The position numbers and the translations under genes are program-made. Shown piece after piece: positions 40,951 to 51,392 of a stretch of 64,000 nt of DNA; position 1 is the stretch's first letter, and every line of letters starts with the position of its first letter. Under the pieces are notes generated by a model. The model saw only the letters and a program-made list of their open reading frames with translations, was not told the origin of the DNA and searched no databases. The DNA lies in assembly GCF_000422645.1 (NCBI RefSeq), contig NZ_AUGL01000008.1, positions 1 to 64,000 on the forward strand, in the 5' to 3' direction. This stretch comes from Ferrimonas futtsuensis DSM 18154. Its GTDB lineage: Bacteria > Pseudomonadota > Gammaproteobacteria > Enterobacterales > Shewanellaceae.

Positions 40951-43611
40951 ATGGCTAAATCACTGGTAATTGTGGAGTCGCCCGCCAAGGCGAAGACCAT
41001 TAACAAATATCTCGGCAAAGACTTCATCGTGAAATCCTCGGTGGGGCACATCCGTGACCTGCCCACCTCTGCCAGTCAATCTGAGTCAGCAGCCCCGGCC
41101 AAGAGTGCCGCGGAAGTGCGTAAGATGGCCCCAGAGGCCAAAGCCGCCTATAAGCGCGAGCGAGAGTATCAGGGACTGATTGCCCGCATGGGCATCGACC
41201 CCGAACACGACTGGAAGGCCAACTACCAGGTCCTGCCTGGCAAGGAGAAGGTGGTCAAAGAGCTTCAGACCCTGGCCGCCAAGGCGGACCACGTCTATCT
41301 CGCAACGGATTTGGACCGCGAAGGGGAAGCGATCGCCTGGCACCTGCAGCAGGTGATTGGCGGTGATGACAGCCGCTACCGTCGGGTGGTGTTCAACGAG
41401 ATCACCAAGGGCGCCATCAAGGAAGCCTTTGCCCACCCACTGGAGTTGAACCAGGCCAGGGTCAACGCTCAGCAGGCCCGTCGTTTCCTCGACCGGGTGG
41501 TGGGCTTCATGGTGTCGCCTCTGCTGTGGAAGAAGATTGGCCGAGGCCTGTCTGCCGGCCGGGTTCAGTCCGTGGCGGTGCGCCTGCTGGTGGAGCGTGA
41601 GCGTGAGATTCGCGCCTTCGTTCCCGAGGAGTTCTGGGACCTGCACGCCGACTTGAGCTCCGCCTCCGGCGATGCCCTGCGGATGCAGGTGGCCCGTTTC
41701 CAGGGCAACAAGCTGGAGCTGGGCAACGAGACTGAGGCGATGACCGCCGTGGCGGCCCTGAAGGCGGCGGGTTACACCGTGGCCGGCCGTGAGGACAAGC
41801 CCAGCAAGAGCCGTCCCCAGGCACCCTTTATCACCTCCACCCTGCAGCAGGCGGCCAGCACCCGCCTGGGCTTCGGGGTGAAGAAGACCATGACCCTGGC
41901 TCAGCGCCTGTATGAAGCCGGTTACATCACTTACATGCGTACCGACTCCACCAACCTCTCCAAGGAGGCGGTGGCCAACTGCCGTGATTACATCCAGCAA
42001 TGGCACGGCGACGCCTACCTGCCCGAAGCCCCCAAGGTGTACGGCAGCAAGGAGGGCGCCCAGGAGGCGCACGAGGCGATTCGCCCCTCCGACGTCACCG
42101 TCAAGGCTGACGGCCTCTCCAGCATGGAGCGCGACGCAGAACGTCTGTATGACCTTATCTGGCGCCAGTTTGTCGCCTGTCAGATGACCGAGGCCCGCTA
42201 CGACGCCACCACCCTGACGGTGACCGCCGGTGACTATGAGCTCAAGGCCAAGGGCCGCATCATGCGTTTCGACGGTTGGACCGCGGTTCAGCCGCCGCTG
42301 CGACGCAAGGGCGAAGAGGACCTGATCCTGCCCCCGGTCAAGGTGGGGGACAGCCTCAGCCTGAAGGAGCTGGACCCGCGTCAGCACTTCACCAAGCCAC
42401 CGGCGCGCTTCAACGAAGCCTCTCTGGTGAAGGAGCTGGAGAAGCGCGGCATCGGCCGTCCCTCCACCTACGCTTCCATCATCTCCACCATCGTGGACCG
42501 GGGTTATGTGAAGGTGGAGAACCGCCGGTTCTTCGCCGAGAAGATGGGCGAGATCGTTACCGACCGTCTGGTGCAGAACTTCACCGACCTGCTCAACTAC
42601 GACTTTACCGCGGAGATGGAGCAGACCCTGGATAAGATTGCCGACGACCAGCGCGACTGGAAACAGGTGCTCAACGAGTTCTACGGCGGCTTTACCCAGC
42701 GCCTGGACCAGGCCGGCCTGCCCGCCGACGAGGGCGGCATGGTGGGCAACGAGATGGTGCTGACCGACATCCCCTGTCCCACCTGTGAGCGTCCCATGGG
42801 CATTCGTACCGCCACCACAGGCGTGTTCCTGGGGTGCAGCGGCTACAGCTTGCCGCCCAAAGAGCGTTGTAAGACCACCATCAACCTCACTCCCGGTGAG
42901 GAGGCGGTGGCGGTGCTCGAAGGCGAGGACCTGGAAACCGAAGCCCTGCGTCACAAGCGTCGTTGCCCCAAGTGTGGCACCGCCATGGACAGCTACCTCA
43001 TCGACGAACAGCGTAAGCTGCACGTGTGTGGTAACAACCCAAGCTGCAGCGGCTACGAGGTGGAGAAGGGCAGCTTCAAGATCAAGGGCTACGACGGCCC
43101 CATCATCGAGTGTGACCGCTGCGGTGCCGACATGGAGCTGAAGAACGGCCGTTTCGGCAAGTACTTCGCCTGCACCAACACCGAGAACTGCAAGAACACC
43201 CGTAAGCTGCTCAAGAGTGGTGAGGTGGCGCCGCCGAAAGAGGATCCGGTGCAGCTGCCCGAGCTGGCTTGCGAGAAGTCCGACGCTCACTTCGTGCTGC
43301 GTGACGGCGCCGCCGGACTGTTCCTCGCGGCCAGCACCTTCCCCAAGAGCCGTGAAACCCGTGCGCCCAAGGTGGAGGAGCTGGTTCGCTTCAAAGAGCG
43401 CATCTCACCCAAGTTCCACTACCTGACCGAGGCTCCCGCCAAAGATGGCGACGGTAACCTGGCGGTGGTGAAGTTCAGCCGTAAGACCAAGGAGCAGTAC
43501 GTGGCCACCGAGGTCAACGGCAAGGCCACCGGCTGGACCGCCAAGTACATCGATGGCAAATGGGTCGAGGAGCAGGCCAAAAAGCGTGCGACCGCCAAGA
43601 AGAAGGCCTGA
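40951..43611 (+). CDS. topA: DNA topoisomerase I
   Basis: Type IA topoisomerase that relaxes negative supercoils. The 886-residue form starts at [17 protein letters not shown], the Toprim domain; the longer frame from 40900 adds an unrelated leader. The active-site Tyr lies in [10 protein letters not shown]. Three C-terminal zinc-finger units are present: CPTCERP..., [10 protein letters not shown]... and [10 protein letters not shown]..., followed by a zinc-ribbon-like tail and a Lys-rich end. Length matches E. coli TopA (865). A bidirectional terminator follows. Confidence 0.96.
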   Translation: MAKSLVIVESPAKAKTINKYLGKDFIVKSSVGHIRDLPTSASQSESAAPAKSAAEVRKMAPEAKAAYKREREYQGLIARMGIDPEHDWKANYQVLPGKEKVVKELQTLAAKADHVYLATDLDREGEAIAWHLQQVIGGDDSRYRRVVFNEITKGAIKEAFAHPLELNQARVNAQQARRFLDRVVGFMVSPLLWKKIGRGLSAGRVQSVAVRLLVEREREIRAFVPEEFWDLHADLSSASGDALRMQVARFQGNKLELGNETEAMTAVAALKAAGYTVAGREDKPSKSRPQAPFITSTLQQAASTRLGFGVKKTMTLAQRLYEAGYITYMRTDSTNLSKEAVANCRDYIQQWHGDAYLPEAPKVYGSKEGAQEAHEAIRPSDVTVKADGLSSMERDAERLYDLIWRQFVACQMTEARYDATTLTVTAGDYELKAKGRIMRFDGWTAVQPPLRRKGEEDLILPPVKVGDSLSLKELDPRQHFTKPPARFNEASLVKELEKRGIGRPSTYASIISTIVDRGYVKVENRRFFAEKMGEIVTDRLVQNFTDLLNYDFTAEMEQTLDKIADDQRDWKQVLNEFYGGFTQRLDQAGLPADEGGMVGNEMVLTDIPCPTCERPMGIRTATTGVFLGCSGYSLPPKERCKTTINLTPGEEAVAVLEGEDLETEALRHKRRCPKCGTAMDSYLIDEQRKLHVCGNNPSCSGYEVEKGSFKIKGYDGPIIECDRCGADMELKNGRFGKYFACTNTENCKNTRKLLKSGEVAPPKEDPVQLPELACEKSDAHFVLRDGAAGLFLAASTFPKSRETRAPKVEELVRFKERISPKFHYLTEAPAKDGDGNLAVVKFSRKTKEQYVATEVNGKATGWTAKYIDGKWVEEQAKKRATAKKKA

Positions 43612-43636
43612 ACACCGCGTTAATCAACGAGAAATG

Positions 43637-43667
43637 AAAAAGCCCGCTGCAGTCAGCGGGCTTTTTT
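43637..43667. terminator. Bidirectional terminator between topA and ribB
   Basis: AAAAAGCCCGCTG and CAGCGGGCTTTTTT. Confidence 0.9.
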
Positions 43668-43694
43668 GTGTCTGAAAGCGCCTCAGAGGCATTC

Positions 43695-44342
43695 TCAGGC
43701 GCTTTGACGTTCCTGTTGGAGTCTGTATGCCACCAAATCCTCAATGGTCAGCAGAGGCATCTGACGGGCTTTGGCGAACTCGGCCAGGGCCGGCAGGCGC
43801 ATCATCTCGCCATCGTCGTGGTTCAGTTCGCAGATCACCGCCGCCGGTGACAGGCCGGCCAGACGGGCCAGGTCCACCGAGCCCTCGGTGTGGCCGCGGC
43901 GGGAGAGGACGCCTCCCGGTTGGGCACGCAGGGGGAACACATGCCCTGGACGGGCCAGGTCTTCGGGGCGGGCGCCGTCTGCGACCGCGGTGCGCACCGT
44001 GACCGCCCGGTCGGAGGCGGAGACGCCGGTGCTCACGCCGACCTTGGCCTCGATGGAAACGGTGAAGGCGGTCTGGTTGCGGCTGTTGTTGTCCGTCACC
44101 ATCGCCGGCAGGGCCAGTTGCTCAACCCGTTCCGGGGTCAGGCACAGGCAGACAATGCCGGAGCCGTGGCGGATAAGCAGAGCCATCTGCTCCTTGGTGA
44201 TGGTTTCGGCGGCGAAGATGACATCGCCTTCGTTCTCCCTGTCCTCATCATCCACCAGGATGATGCCCTGGCCCTGTTTCAGCGCGTCAATGGCCGCTTC
44301 CACACGGGAGTGGGGAGTTCCGATAAGTAGAGACTGATTCAT
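43695..44342 (-). CDS. ribB: RibB, 3,4-dihydroxy-2-butanone 4-phosphate synthase
   Basis: Makes the four-carbon unit of riboflavin from ribulose 5-phosphate. The 215-residue single-domain protein has [10 protein letters not shown] (metal and substrate acidic loop), [15 protein letters not shown] and [14 protein letters not shown]. No GTP cyclohydrolase II domain is fused. It is read from a long leader that holds an FMN riboswitch, so flavin supply controls it. Flavin demand is high in Shewanella-type metal reducers, which secrete flavins as shuttles; that link is inference here. Confidence 0.96.
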   Translation of the reverse strand: MNQSLLIGTPHSRVEAAIDALKQGQGIILVDDEDRENEGDVIFAAETITKEQMALLIRHGSGIVCLCLTPERVEQLALPAMVTDNNSRNQTAFTVSIEAKVGVSTGVSASDRAVTVRTAVADGARPEDLARPGHVFPLRAQPGGVLSRRGHTEGSVDLARLAGLSPAAVICELNHDDGEMMRLPALAEFAKARQMPLLTIEDLVAYRLQQERQSA

Positions 44343-44478
44343 GGTAGGTCCTTAAAAATACGTTAGTTACCAGAATCAGGGCATCAGGATTAGGTCGTGG
44401 CAAGCGGCCACGACCCGGCAGGCAGTGGAACCACCGCCGTGCGGACGTACTGTCCCTATGAAAGGGCTGTTACGCCTA
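44343..44478 (-). promoter_or_regulatory. Expression platform of the ribB riboswitch
   Basis: Structured leader between aptamer and ribB. An ATGAAAG at the aptamer's 3' edge (plus strand 44483-44489) is complementary to CTTTCAT just downstream (plus 44458-44464). Two hairpins follow: GGCGGTGG/CCACTGCC (about 44421-44440) and a perfect 9-bp stem GGTCGTGGC/GCCACGACC (44393-44415). The last stem lacks a T-run. AAGGA lies just before the ATG. Confidence 0.55.
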
Positions 44479-44614
44479 TCCTCTTTCATCCGGACTGTCA
44501 CCGTCGGCTCTGGCGTCTCACCAGATCTGCTGACCCTGCCTAATGGCAGGCGCTCGCGGGCTCATCCCTGCAAGGGACATACCGCCGGTGGGGAATTTCA
44601 CCCCGCCCTGAGAA
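44479..44614 (-). ncRNA. FMN riboswitch (RFN element) aptamer
   Basis: Read on the minus strand it has the conserved RFN blocks in order: TCAGGGCGGGGTGAAATTCC, CCACCGGCGGTA, AGCCCGCGAGCG, GTCAGCAGATCTGGTGAGA, CCAGAGCCGACGGT and ACAGTCCGGATGAAAGAGG. FMN binding is expected to lower ribB expression. Confidence 0.95.
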
Positions 44615-44716
44615 TAGTTGCCCGAAGGCAGGGCCATGCTACTCCCGGGGCTGGCTACCGGCAAGGAGGGGTGATGATTTTGGAATGGGGATCCCAATCT
44701 GGAATCGGGGGGGAAG

Positions 44717-44742
44717 AGAAAAGGGCCCCGCAGGGCCCCGTC
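44717..44742 (-). terminator. Terminator of the 251-residue membrane-anchored protein gene
   Basis: On the minus strand GGGCCC-TGCG-GGGCCC followed by TTTTCTCTT, directly after the stop codon. It may also keep the riboswitch transcript separate. Confidence 0.7.
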
Positions 44743-45498
44743 TTACCATTTCTTCTTCGGCTGGAACAGCTCGTCAAGGTCATCCTTGGGCTTGTTCTGC
44801 TTGCTGAGATCCTCCCTGGAGCCCTCAATCACCTGCAGCAGCTCATTGGTCTTTGCCAGCATGCGCGCCCGGTAGTCCGGGCCGGCCAACACCTGGTTGT
44901 TCAGGGCCAGGGTGATCTTGGAGAGCAGCATCTTGGCGGAACCATGCTGGCGGGCATTGACCAGATTGCGGGCCCGGTTCATCAACACTTCGATGTGGAT
45001 GCGAAGCTGCAGCTTGTCTACCTTGAGTTCTTCATCGGTAAACACCTCTGCGGCCATGCGTCCCTTGTTGTGCTCATTGCGCAACACGGGTTTCAGCTTC
45101 TTCAGTGTCTGGATCAGCACCAGGGTCTGCTTTTCGTTGCTGGGCAACTGGAACAGGTCGATGCTCTCCTGGCCCAGCTGGCCCGCTTCCAGGGCGGAAA
45201 GCTGGGCAACGGTGTGGCTGATGCGGGAGTCAAACTCACTGCTGCCGCCAGCCAGTTGTTTGGACTGGTTCAGGGCATCGAGGATCCGGGTATTCAGGGT
45301 CTGCAGCAGGGCGTTGCTCATGGGGATGAGGGCAGCCTGGGAGAGGATCTCTTCGGTCTCTTCAATGACGGCGCGCTGTCTCGCCAGCTCCTTGCGTCGC
45401 TGGGCTTCTTTGGCTTCGTGATGTTGATAAACCAGATTGATGGCGATGATCACCAGCAGGGCAACCACGACCATAACGACGACGGCGAAAAATGACAT
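44743..45498 (-). CDS. Membrane-anchored coiled-coil protein, function unknown
   Basis: A 251-residue protein with one N-terminal membrane helix (about 2-24, FFAVVVMVVVALLVIIAINLV), then a basic stretch (HHEAKEAQRRKELARQR) and a long helical, coiled-coil-prone region up to a Lys-rich end (LFQPKKKW). No catalytic motif is seen. It is transcribed alone between the ribB riboswitch and the divergent cysB. I recognise similar proteins only as conserved hypotheticals of Shewanella-type genomes and give no function. Confidence 0.75.
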   Translation of the reverse strand: MSFFAVVVMVVVALLVIIAINLVYQHHEAKEAQRRKELARQRAVIEETEEILSQAALIPMSNALLQTLNTRILDALNQSKQLAGGSSEFDSRISHTVAQLSALEAGQLGQESIDLFQLPSNEKQTLVLIQTLKKLKPVLRNEHNKGRMAAEVFTDEELKVDKLQLRIHIEVLMNRARNLVNARQHGSAKMLLSKITLALNNQVLAGPDYRARMLAKTNELLQVIEGSREDLSKQNKPKDDLDELFQPKKKW

Positions 45499-45631
45499 GC
45501 TTTAGCAGAGAGTTAGAATTTTTGTCAATCCTACACTATTGTCGATTGATGTGCATCCCGTCATGGGAGGTCACACCATATTCCGATTGATGTCAAAAAG
45601 CCTTTTGGCTATAACTAATAGGAATTAATAG

Positions 45632-46627
<996 letters not shown>

Positions 46628-46689
46628 TTCCGAGCAATTGCCGGAGAACACCTCGGCCAGGTCGATGTCAAACTCCTCGGCAGGCCAAA

Positions 46690-46720
46690 GAAAAAAAGCA
46701 GCCAACTGGCTGCTTTTTTT
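46690..46720. terminator. Bidirectional terminator between cysB and queD
   Basis: AAAAAAAGCAGCCA and TGGCTGCTTTTTTT. Confidence 0.9.
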
Positions 46721-46725
46721 GTGGG

Positions 46726-47088
46726 TTACTCTCCCCGGTAGCGGCAACCTGCGGTGCAGGTCTCCTTAATCTCCACCATGGAGAGCTCCGGAAGAGTGGG
46801 CTTGAGCTCCTCCCAGATCCAGCGGGCCAAGACTTCGCTGGTGGGGTTCTCAAGCCCAGGGATATCGTTCAGGTAGTGGTGATCCAGGCGATCGTAGATG
46901 GGCTTAAAGGCCGCTTTCAGATCGCCGAAGTCCATGATCCAGCCGGTGTGGGCGTCCACGTCTCCCTGGATATAGATCCTGGCCAGGAAAGAATGGCCAT
47001 GCAGCCTGCCACATTTATGGCCCTCAGGCACATGGGGCAGCCTATGGGCCGCTTCAAAGTAGAACTCTTTGTAGATCTCTGTTGACAT
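46726..47088 (-). CDS. queD: QueD, 6-carboxy-5,6,7,8-tetrahydropterin synthase
   Basis: Second step of queuosine (7-deazaguanine) synthesis. The 120-residue protein has the zinc histidines in EAAHRLPH and GRLHGHSF, the catalytic Cys in HKCGRLHG, and DFGDLK and LDHHYLND downstream. The length is that of E. coli QueD. It is transcribed alone. No preQ1 riboswitch was recognised upstream. Confidence 0.93.
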   Translation of the reverse strand: MSTEIYKEFYFEAAHRLPHVPEGHKCGRLHGHSFLARIYIQGDVDAHTGWIMDFGDLKAAFKPIYDRLDHHYLNDIPGLENPTSEVLARWIWEELKPTLPELSMVEIKETCTAGCRYRGE

Positions 47089-47243
47089 AATGGACTCCTA
47101 AAATTGCGGGCGGAAGTTTGGCACGGTGATGGCGGTGATGCAACCGCAGTCAGCGAGGGTCTTGAGACGGTGCCCAGCCGGTCAACTTTGACGTACTATG
47201 GTTGAGGGTCAGTGACGACCAATACTGGAAAAGGAAAACTGCT

Positions 47244-47456
47244 ATGCGACTTGGATTTTTGGGATTATGTGGTGTGTTGTTGCTCAGTGGCTGTGGACAA
47301 CCCGATGCCACCTGGGTGCACGACACCAAGGACAGCCAGGCCTTTATGGCCGATCGGGACAGATGTAACAGCCGTACCGATGACAGTCAGGCAAATTTCA
47401 ATGATCGCTTTGCCATCTGCATGCAATCAGCTGGCTGGCGCCTGGAAGCCCACTAG
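47244..47456 (+). CDS. Small lipoprotein, 70 aa, function unknown
   Basis: The 70-residue protein has a lipoprotein signal, MRLGFLGLCGVLLLSGCGQ, with the lipidated Cys at 18, then a mature part of about 53 residues with two more Cys (DRCNSR and AICMQSAGW) that may form a disulfide. ATG 47244 is preceded by GGAAAAGGAAAA. The longer frame from 47202 would place extra charged residues before the signal and was rejected. It lies 35 bp before msrBA. I do not know the family. Confidence 0.7.
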   Translation: MRLGFLGLCGVLLLSGCGQPDATWVHDTKDSQAFMADRDRCNSRTDDSQANFNDRFAICMQSAGWRLEAH

Positions 47457-47491
47457 GGCGCGGTGATCTTTGCTGAATCTTAGGAGAGTCT

Positions 47492-48394
47492 ATGCCCAAG
47501 CGTCCTCTGACCTCGGATGAACAGCAGGTGCTTCACCATAAGGGGACCGAGGCCCCCTTCAGTGGCCGGTTTCTCAATCACAGCAGTGACGGGCATTACC
47601 TGTGCCGAGATTGTGGGGCTCGCCTCTACCACAGCGACGGTAAGTTTGATGCCGGGTGTGGCTGGCCGGCGTTTGAGACCCCGGTGACCGGGGCGGTGAC
47701 CGAGCAGGTGGATGCCGATGGCCGGCGCACCGAGATACTCTGCAGCGCCTGCGGCGGGCATCTGGGCCATGTCTTTCGCGGAGAGAGGCTGACCCCAGCC
47801 AACGAGCGTCACTGTGTCAACTCCCTGAGCCTGGCCTTCGAGCCTCAACAGGCATCCGGCATCGACACCCTCACCCTGGGTGGAGGCTGTTTTTGGTGCA
47901 TCGAAGCGGTGTTTCGTCGGGTCAATGGCGTCCTCTCGGTTCAGAGCGGCTACGCCGGTGGTCAGAGTGAGAACCCCAGCTATCAGGCGGTGTGCGGTGG
48001 CGGCACCGGTCACGCCGAGGTGGTGCGCATCCGCTATGACACTGCCCTGGTGGATCTGGATTCCCTGCTGGAGCTGTTTTTTGCCGCCCACGACCCCACC
48101 ACACTGAATCGTCAGGGCGCGGATGTGGGTACCCAGTACCGCTCCATTGTGCTGTGCAATGATCCGACGCAGAGGCAAAAGGTCGAGGCCTTTGTCGGTC
48201 GGCTGGATGCGTCCGGCCTGTTCGCCGCCCCCATAGTGACCGAAATCACCGATGATGCGCCCTTCTATGCCGCCGAGGAGGGGCATCAGGAGTATTACGA
48301 ACGTCACGGCGGTCAGCCCTATTGCCAGGTGGTGATCTCTCCTAAAGTTGCCTCTATTTATCAGCGCTTTGCGGATAGGCTTAAGGAAGAGTAA
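47492..48394 (+). CDS. msrBA: MsrB-MsrA fusion, methionine sulfoxide reductase
   Basis: Repairs both epimers of oxidised methionine. The 300-residue protein has MsrB first (about 1-118): zinc Cys38/41 and Cys84/87, GCGWPAF, and catalytic Cys108 in RHCVNSLSL. MsrA follows: GGGCFWC with catalytic Cys133, SGYAGG, GHAEVV and EEGHQEYY. No signal peptide is present, so it acts in the cytosol. Fusions of this kind are known in both orders; here MsrB precedes MsrA. It is followed by the H-NOX pair, 47 bp away. Confidence 0.95.
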   Translation: MPKRPLTSDEQQVLHHKGTEAPFSGRFLNHSSDGHYLCRDCGARLYHSDGKFDAGCGWPAFETPVTGAVTEQVDADGRRTEILCSACGGHLGHVFRGERLTPANERHCVNSLSLAFEPQQASGIDTLTLGGGCFWCIEAVFRRVNGVLSVQSGYAGGQSENPSYQAVCGGGTGHAEVVRIRYDTALVDLDSLLELFFAAHDPTTLNRQGADVGTQYRSIVLCNDPTQRQKVEAFVGRLDASGLFAAPIVTEITDDAPFYAAEEGHQEYYERHGGQPYCQVVISPKVASIYQRFADRLKEE

Positions 48395-48441
48395 TGGTCT
48401 AAGCTTATTTTCAGAGCCTATCTCCATGCCAGGGAGGCAAG

Positions 48442-48990
48442 ATGCAAGGTATTATTTTTACGGAGTTTTTGGACCTAGTCGACAACGCTTTCGGCCCGGA
48501 CGTTACCGAAGCGATGCTGGAGCGGGTTTCGCCTGCCAGCGGCGGGGCCTACACCCGCGTAGGCAATTATGACCACCAGGAGATGGTGCAGCTGGTGGTG
48601 ACCCTCAGCGACCTGGTGGGCAAGCCCGTCCCCGAACTGCTCTATACCTACGGTTATCACCTCTTCCCCCGATTGGTGACCCTCTACCCACAGCGACTGG
48701 CGGATTGTCACGAGAGTTTTGAGTTTCTTCAGGTGGTGGAGAACGAGATCCACACCCAGGTAAAAAAGATCCACGCCCATGCACAGGTACCTACCTTCGA
48801 GTTTCCCCACACCGACAGCGGTTACATGGAAGTGATCTACAACTCTGAGCGAGGCCTGGCCGACGTAGCCCACGGTCTGATTGCCCACTGTTGTGATCAC
48901 TTCAAGGAGCGGGTGGAGATAGAGATGGAAGATCTCAGTGGTGAACGTAAGACACGGGTCGCCTTCAGGCTAACCAAGCAGGTGAACTGA
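48442..48990 (+). CDS. hnoX: H-NOX heme nitric oxide sensor
   Basis: A 182-residue H-NOX (HNOB) domain protein that binds NO at a ferrous heme and signals to a partner kinase. The proximal His is His104 (NEIHTQVKK), and the heme propionate-binding YxSxR is Tyr133-Asn-Ser135-Glu-Arg137. The start MQGIIFTEFLDLV is typical. Gly-free hydrophobic distal residues are in keeping with a sensor that discriminates against O2, though I cannot test this. Cys150/Cys151 lie where zinc-binding Cys occur in relatives. It overlaps the kinase gene by one base (ATGA junction), so the two proteins are a pair. Confidence 0.93.
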   Translation: MQGIIFTEFLDLVDNAFGPDVTEAMLERVSPASGGAYTRVGNYDHQEMVQLVVTLSDLVGKPVPELLYTYGYHLFPRLVTLYPQRLADCHESFEFLQVVENEIHTQVKKIHAHAQVPTFEFPHTDSGYMEVIYNSERGLADVAHGLIAHCCDHFKERVEIEMEDLSGERKTRVAFRLTKQVN

Positions 48991-50648
48991 TGTCGGAGAT
49001 CTGGCAGAAACGCTATCAGAGGGAGCGCCAGGCCCGAGAGGAGGCGGAGGCGTTGCTGGAAAGCAAGAGTCTGGAGCTCTATCAGGCCAATCAGCGACTG
49101 GAGGCGGTGAATCAGCAGCAGGCCGGTGAGATTCGCCTGCGGCAGAGGTATGACACCTACCTGCTCGGCGTCAGCCGGGAGTTGCTAGGCTGTAACGTCG
49201 TGGCCCCTTTCGATGCCATCCGAGAGTGTCTCAATCGCCTGGGTCTTTTGCTCGATGCCCAGTGGGTGGGGCTGGAGTGGGGCCGCGGCCGTACTCTGGG
49301 GTGGCCCAGTCTGTACAACGGCCCCTGGCCCAAGCGTCAGAGCGGCCCCCTGGCCAGTGGCGAGGCGATGCTCCGAGAGTCCGGTTACCTTCGTGGCCAT
49401 CAGTCGGTGGACACCGGGGTACGCCTGGTGGTGCTTTTTGACGGTGAATTGAGCTGGCAGGAGATTCAGCAGTCTCTGTTGCGGGATTTGTGTTCTTTGC
49501 TCAACGCCTTCTATGACAACTGGCTGGCTTTTACCCAGTTGAAACTGGCGGAGCAGGAGACCCACAGGATGTCCAACCTGCGCTCCCGGTTCCTGGCCAT
49601 GGTGACCCATGAGCTGCGCACCCCGATGAACGGGGTATTGGGGTGTGCCGACCTGTTGGCTTCCACCAATCTGGAGAGTGAACAGCGCCAATTACTCCGG
49701 GTTCTGACTCAGTCCGGTCAGAGTCTGCTGGCCCTTATCAACGATGTTCTGGACTACAACAAGATCGAATCCGACCAGTTCTGTCTGAACGATAAGGCCA
49801 CCGACCTGCATCAGTTGTGCCGGGATACTCTGGAGATTGTCCGGCCCCTGGCGGCGGATAAGGGCTTGGAGCTGGATTACCGCCTGGAGGGCAGGCTGCC
49901 CGAGTCGGTCAAACTCGATCCCAGCCGCTATCGGCAGGTGTTACTCAATCTGCTGGGTAACGCCATCAACCATACCGAGTCCGGCGGCGTGATCCTTGGA
50001 CTCAAGGGGGCCTTGTCCGACTCGGGGGCTGAGGTGACCACCTCGGTGACTGACAGCGGGCCCGGGATCAACGCCGAATTCATGGGGCGGCTGTTTGAAC
50101 CCTTCTCCCAGCAGAAGGGGGAGGGCAGTGGCACCGGCCTGGGGCTGTCCATCAGCCAAAAGCTGGTGAGGCGTCTCGGTGGTGAACTGCAGGTGGAGAG
50201 CCACCCGGGGGAGGGCTGCCGTTTCCACTTCACTCTGAATCTGGAGAGCTGCCCGCGGCAGAGCACCGAGCGTGAGCAGCAGTCCATTCACAAAAGCGGC
50301 AACATCCTGGTGGCCGAAGACACCAAGGCCAATCAACTGGTCGTGCGGATGATGCTGGAGCGTCAGGGGTGTCGAGTGACCATAGTGGAAAACGGCAGGG
50401 AGGCGCTCAAGCAGGCCAGTGCCCACTCATTTGACCTGATTCTGATGGATTGCAGTATGCCGGAGATGGATGGGTATTCCGCCACCGAGGCGCTGCGCCG
50501 CAGAGGATGCCGGATGCCGATTCTGGCACTGACCGCCACCACCACCGCCGAGGCGCACCGCATGTGCCTGGATGCGGGCATGGATGCGGTGCTGCACAAA
50601 CCGATCCACAGGGAAGCCCTGGTGAATGCCCTGAATCAATGGCTGTAA
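48990..50648 (+). CDS. hnoK: H-NOX-associated hybrid histidine kinase (HnoK type)
   Basis: A 552-residue soluble kinase translated with the H-NOX. An N-terminal coiled coil (about 5-55) leads to a small sensor-like domain. The dimerisation domain has His207 in MVTHELRTPMNG. The ATPase has NLLGNAINHT, DSGPGI and GTGLGLSISQKL. A receiver domain at the C-terminus has Asp487 in LILMDCSMPEMDG. In Shewanella and Vibrio, NO-bound H-NOX inhibits HnoK, which controls c-di-GMP regulators by phosphotransfer. Here the fused receiver would take the phosphate first. The downstream response regulators are not in this window. Confidence 0.9.
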   Translation: MSEIWQKRYQRERQAREEAEALLESKSLELYQANQRLEAVNQQQAGEIRLRQRYDTYLLGVSRELLGCNVVAPFDAIRECLNRLGLLLDAQWVGLEWGRGRTLGWPSLYNGPWPKRQSGPLASGEAMLRESGYLRGHQSVDTGVRLVVLFDGELSWQEIQQSLLRDLCSLLNAFYDNWLAFTQLKLAEQETHRMSNLRSRFLAMVTHELRTPMNGVLGCADLLASTNLESEQRQLLRVLTQSGQSLLALINDVLDYNKIESDQFCLNDKATDLHQLCRDTLEIVRPLAADKGLELDYRLEGRLPESVKLDPSRYRQVLLNLLGNAINHTESGGVILGLKGALSDSGAEVTTSVTDSGPGINAEFMGRLFEPFSQQKGEGSGTGLGLSISQKLVRRLGGELQVESHPGEGCRFHFTLNLESCPRQSTEREQQSIHKSGNILVAEDTKANQLVVRMMLERQGCRVTIVENGREALKQASAHSFDLILMDCSMPEMDGYSATEALRRRGCRMPILALTATTTAEAHRMCLDAGMDAVLHKPIHREALVNALNQWL

Positions 50649-50747
50649 GCCCCACCTGGGTAGGAGGGCGTACGCTACCCCTAAATAGGCAGTGGCCAGC
50701 AGTTCTCTGGTCTATGCTTGATGAACATTGGCCATTTGGAGTCTCCC

Positions 50748-51200
50748 ATGTTGAAGCTGTTTGCCCCTCTGTTACTGTCTCTGCTCTGCGTATGCTCACC
50801 GGCCCAGGCGATGGATGATCTGCTGGGCCTGGTGACCTCCCAACTGGGGGTCTCTCAAGAGCAGGCCAGTGGCGGAATCGGTGCCCTGTTGGCCACTGCT
50901 GAACCCAACCTGGCGCCGGAAACCCTGGGTCAGCTGTCTCAGGTGCTGCCCGGAATGGATGGCCTGATGCAAGTGGGGGGCGATCTGCTGTCAAAGGCGG
51001 GGGAGGGCAACGGAACCTCGGGTTTGCTCGGCACGGTTCTGGGGCAGAGCGGTGGTGCCCTGATGGGACTGAATGATGCCTTCGCCTCCCTGGGACTTTC
51101 GCCGGAGATGGTAGCCAGTTTCAGCCAGATACTGCTCGATTACGTCGATCAACAGGGCGGAGAGGGGCTGATGAAACAGCTTCAGACCGCACTGATTTAG
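50748..51200 (+). CDS. Secreted DUF2780-family protein
   Basis: A 150-residue protein with a signal peptide (MLKLFAPLLLSLLCVCSPAQA) and a mature part rich in Gly, Leu and Gln with two similar helical units (LGLVTSQLGVSQEQASGGIGALLATA and LMGLNDAFASLGLSPEMVASF). This fits DUF2780 proteins of the Vibrio/Shewanella group, whose function is not known to me. ATG 50748 has GGAG seven bases upstream. It follows hnoK by 99 bp and may be separate from it. Confidence 0.75.
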   Translation: MLKLFAPLLLSLLCVCSPAQAMDDLLGLVTSQLGVSQEQASGGIGALLATAEPNLAPETLGQLSQVLPGMDGLMQVGGDLLSKAGEGNGTSGLLGTVLGQSGGALMGLNDAFASLGLSPEMVASFSQILLDYVDQQGGEGLMKQLQTALI

Positions 51201-51392
51201 TGAGTTGAACTCGTTTGATTTTCAGTGTGATCTTCCTAACAGAACCCGGGGTGCAGGCGGCCAAAATTTATTCGGCAGCCTCTCAAAACAGGAGTGCCCC
51301 CACAACTGGTGAAAATCCTCTTTGCAGATATTGAAATATTGTCTCCAGCTATATTAGATGTACCTTAACTAGAAGGTTGGCTGGAGCCCCTG

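Noticed and set aside
41086-43290. 734-codon minus-strand reading frame opposite topA
   Set aside because: Antisense shadow produced by codon bias; topA is certain.
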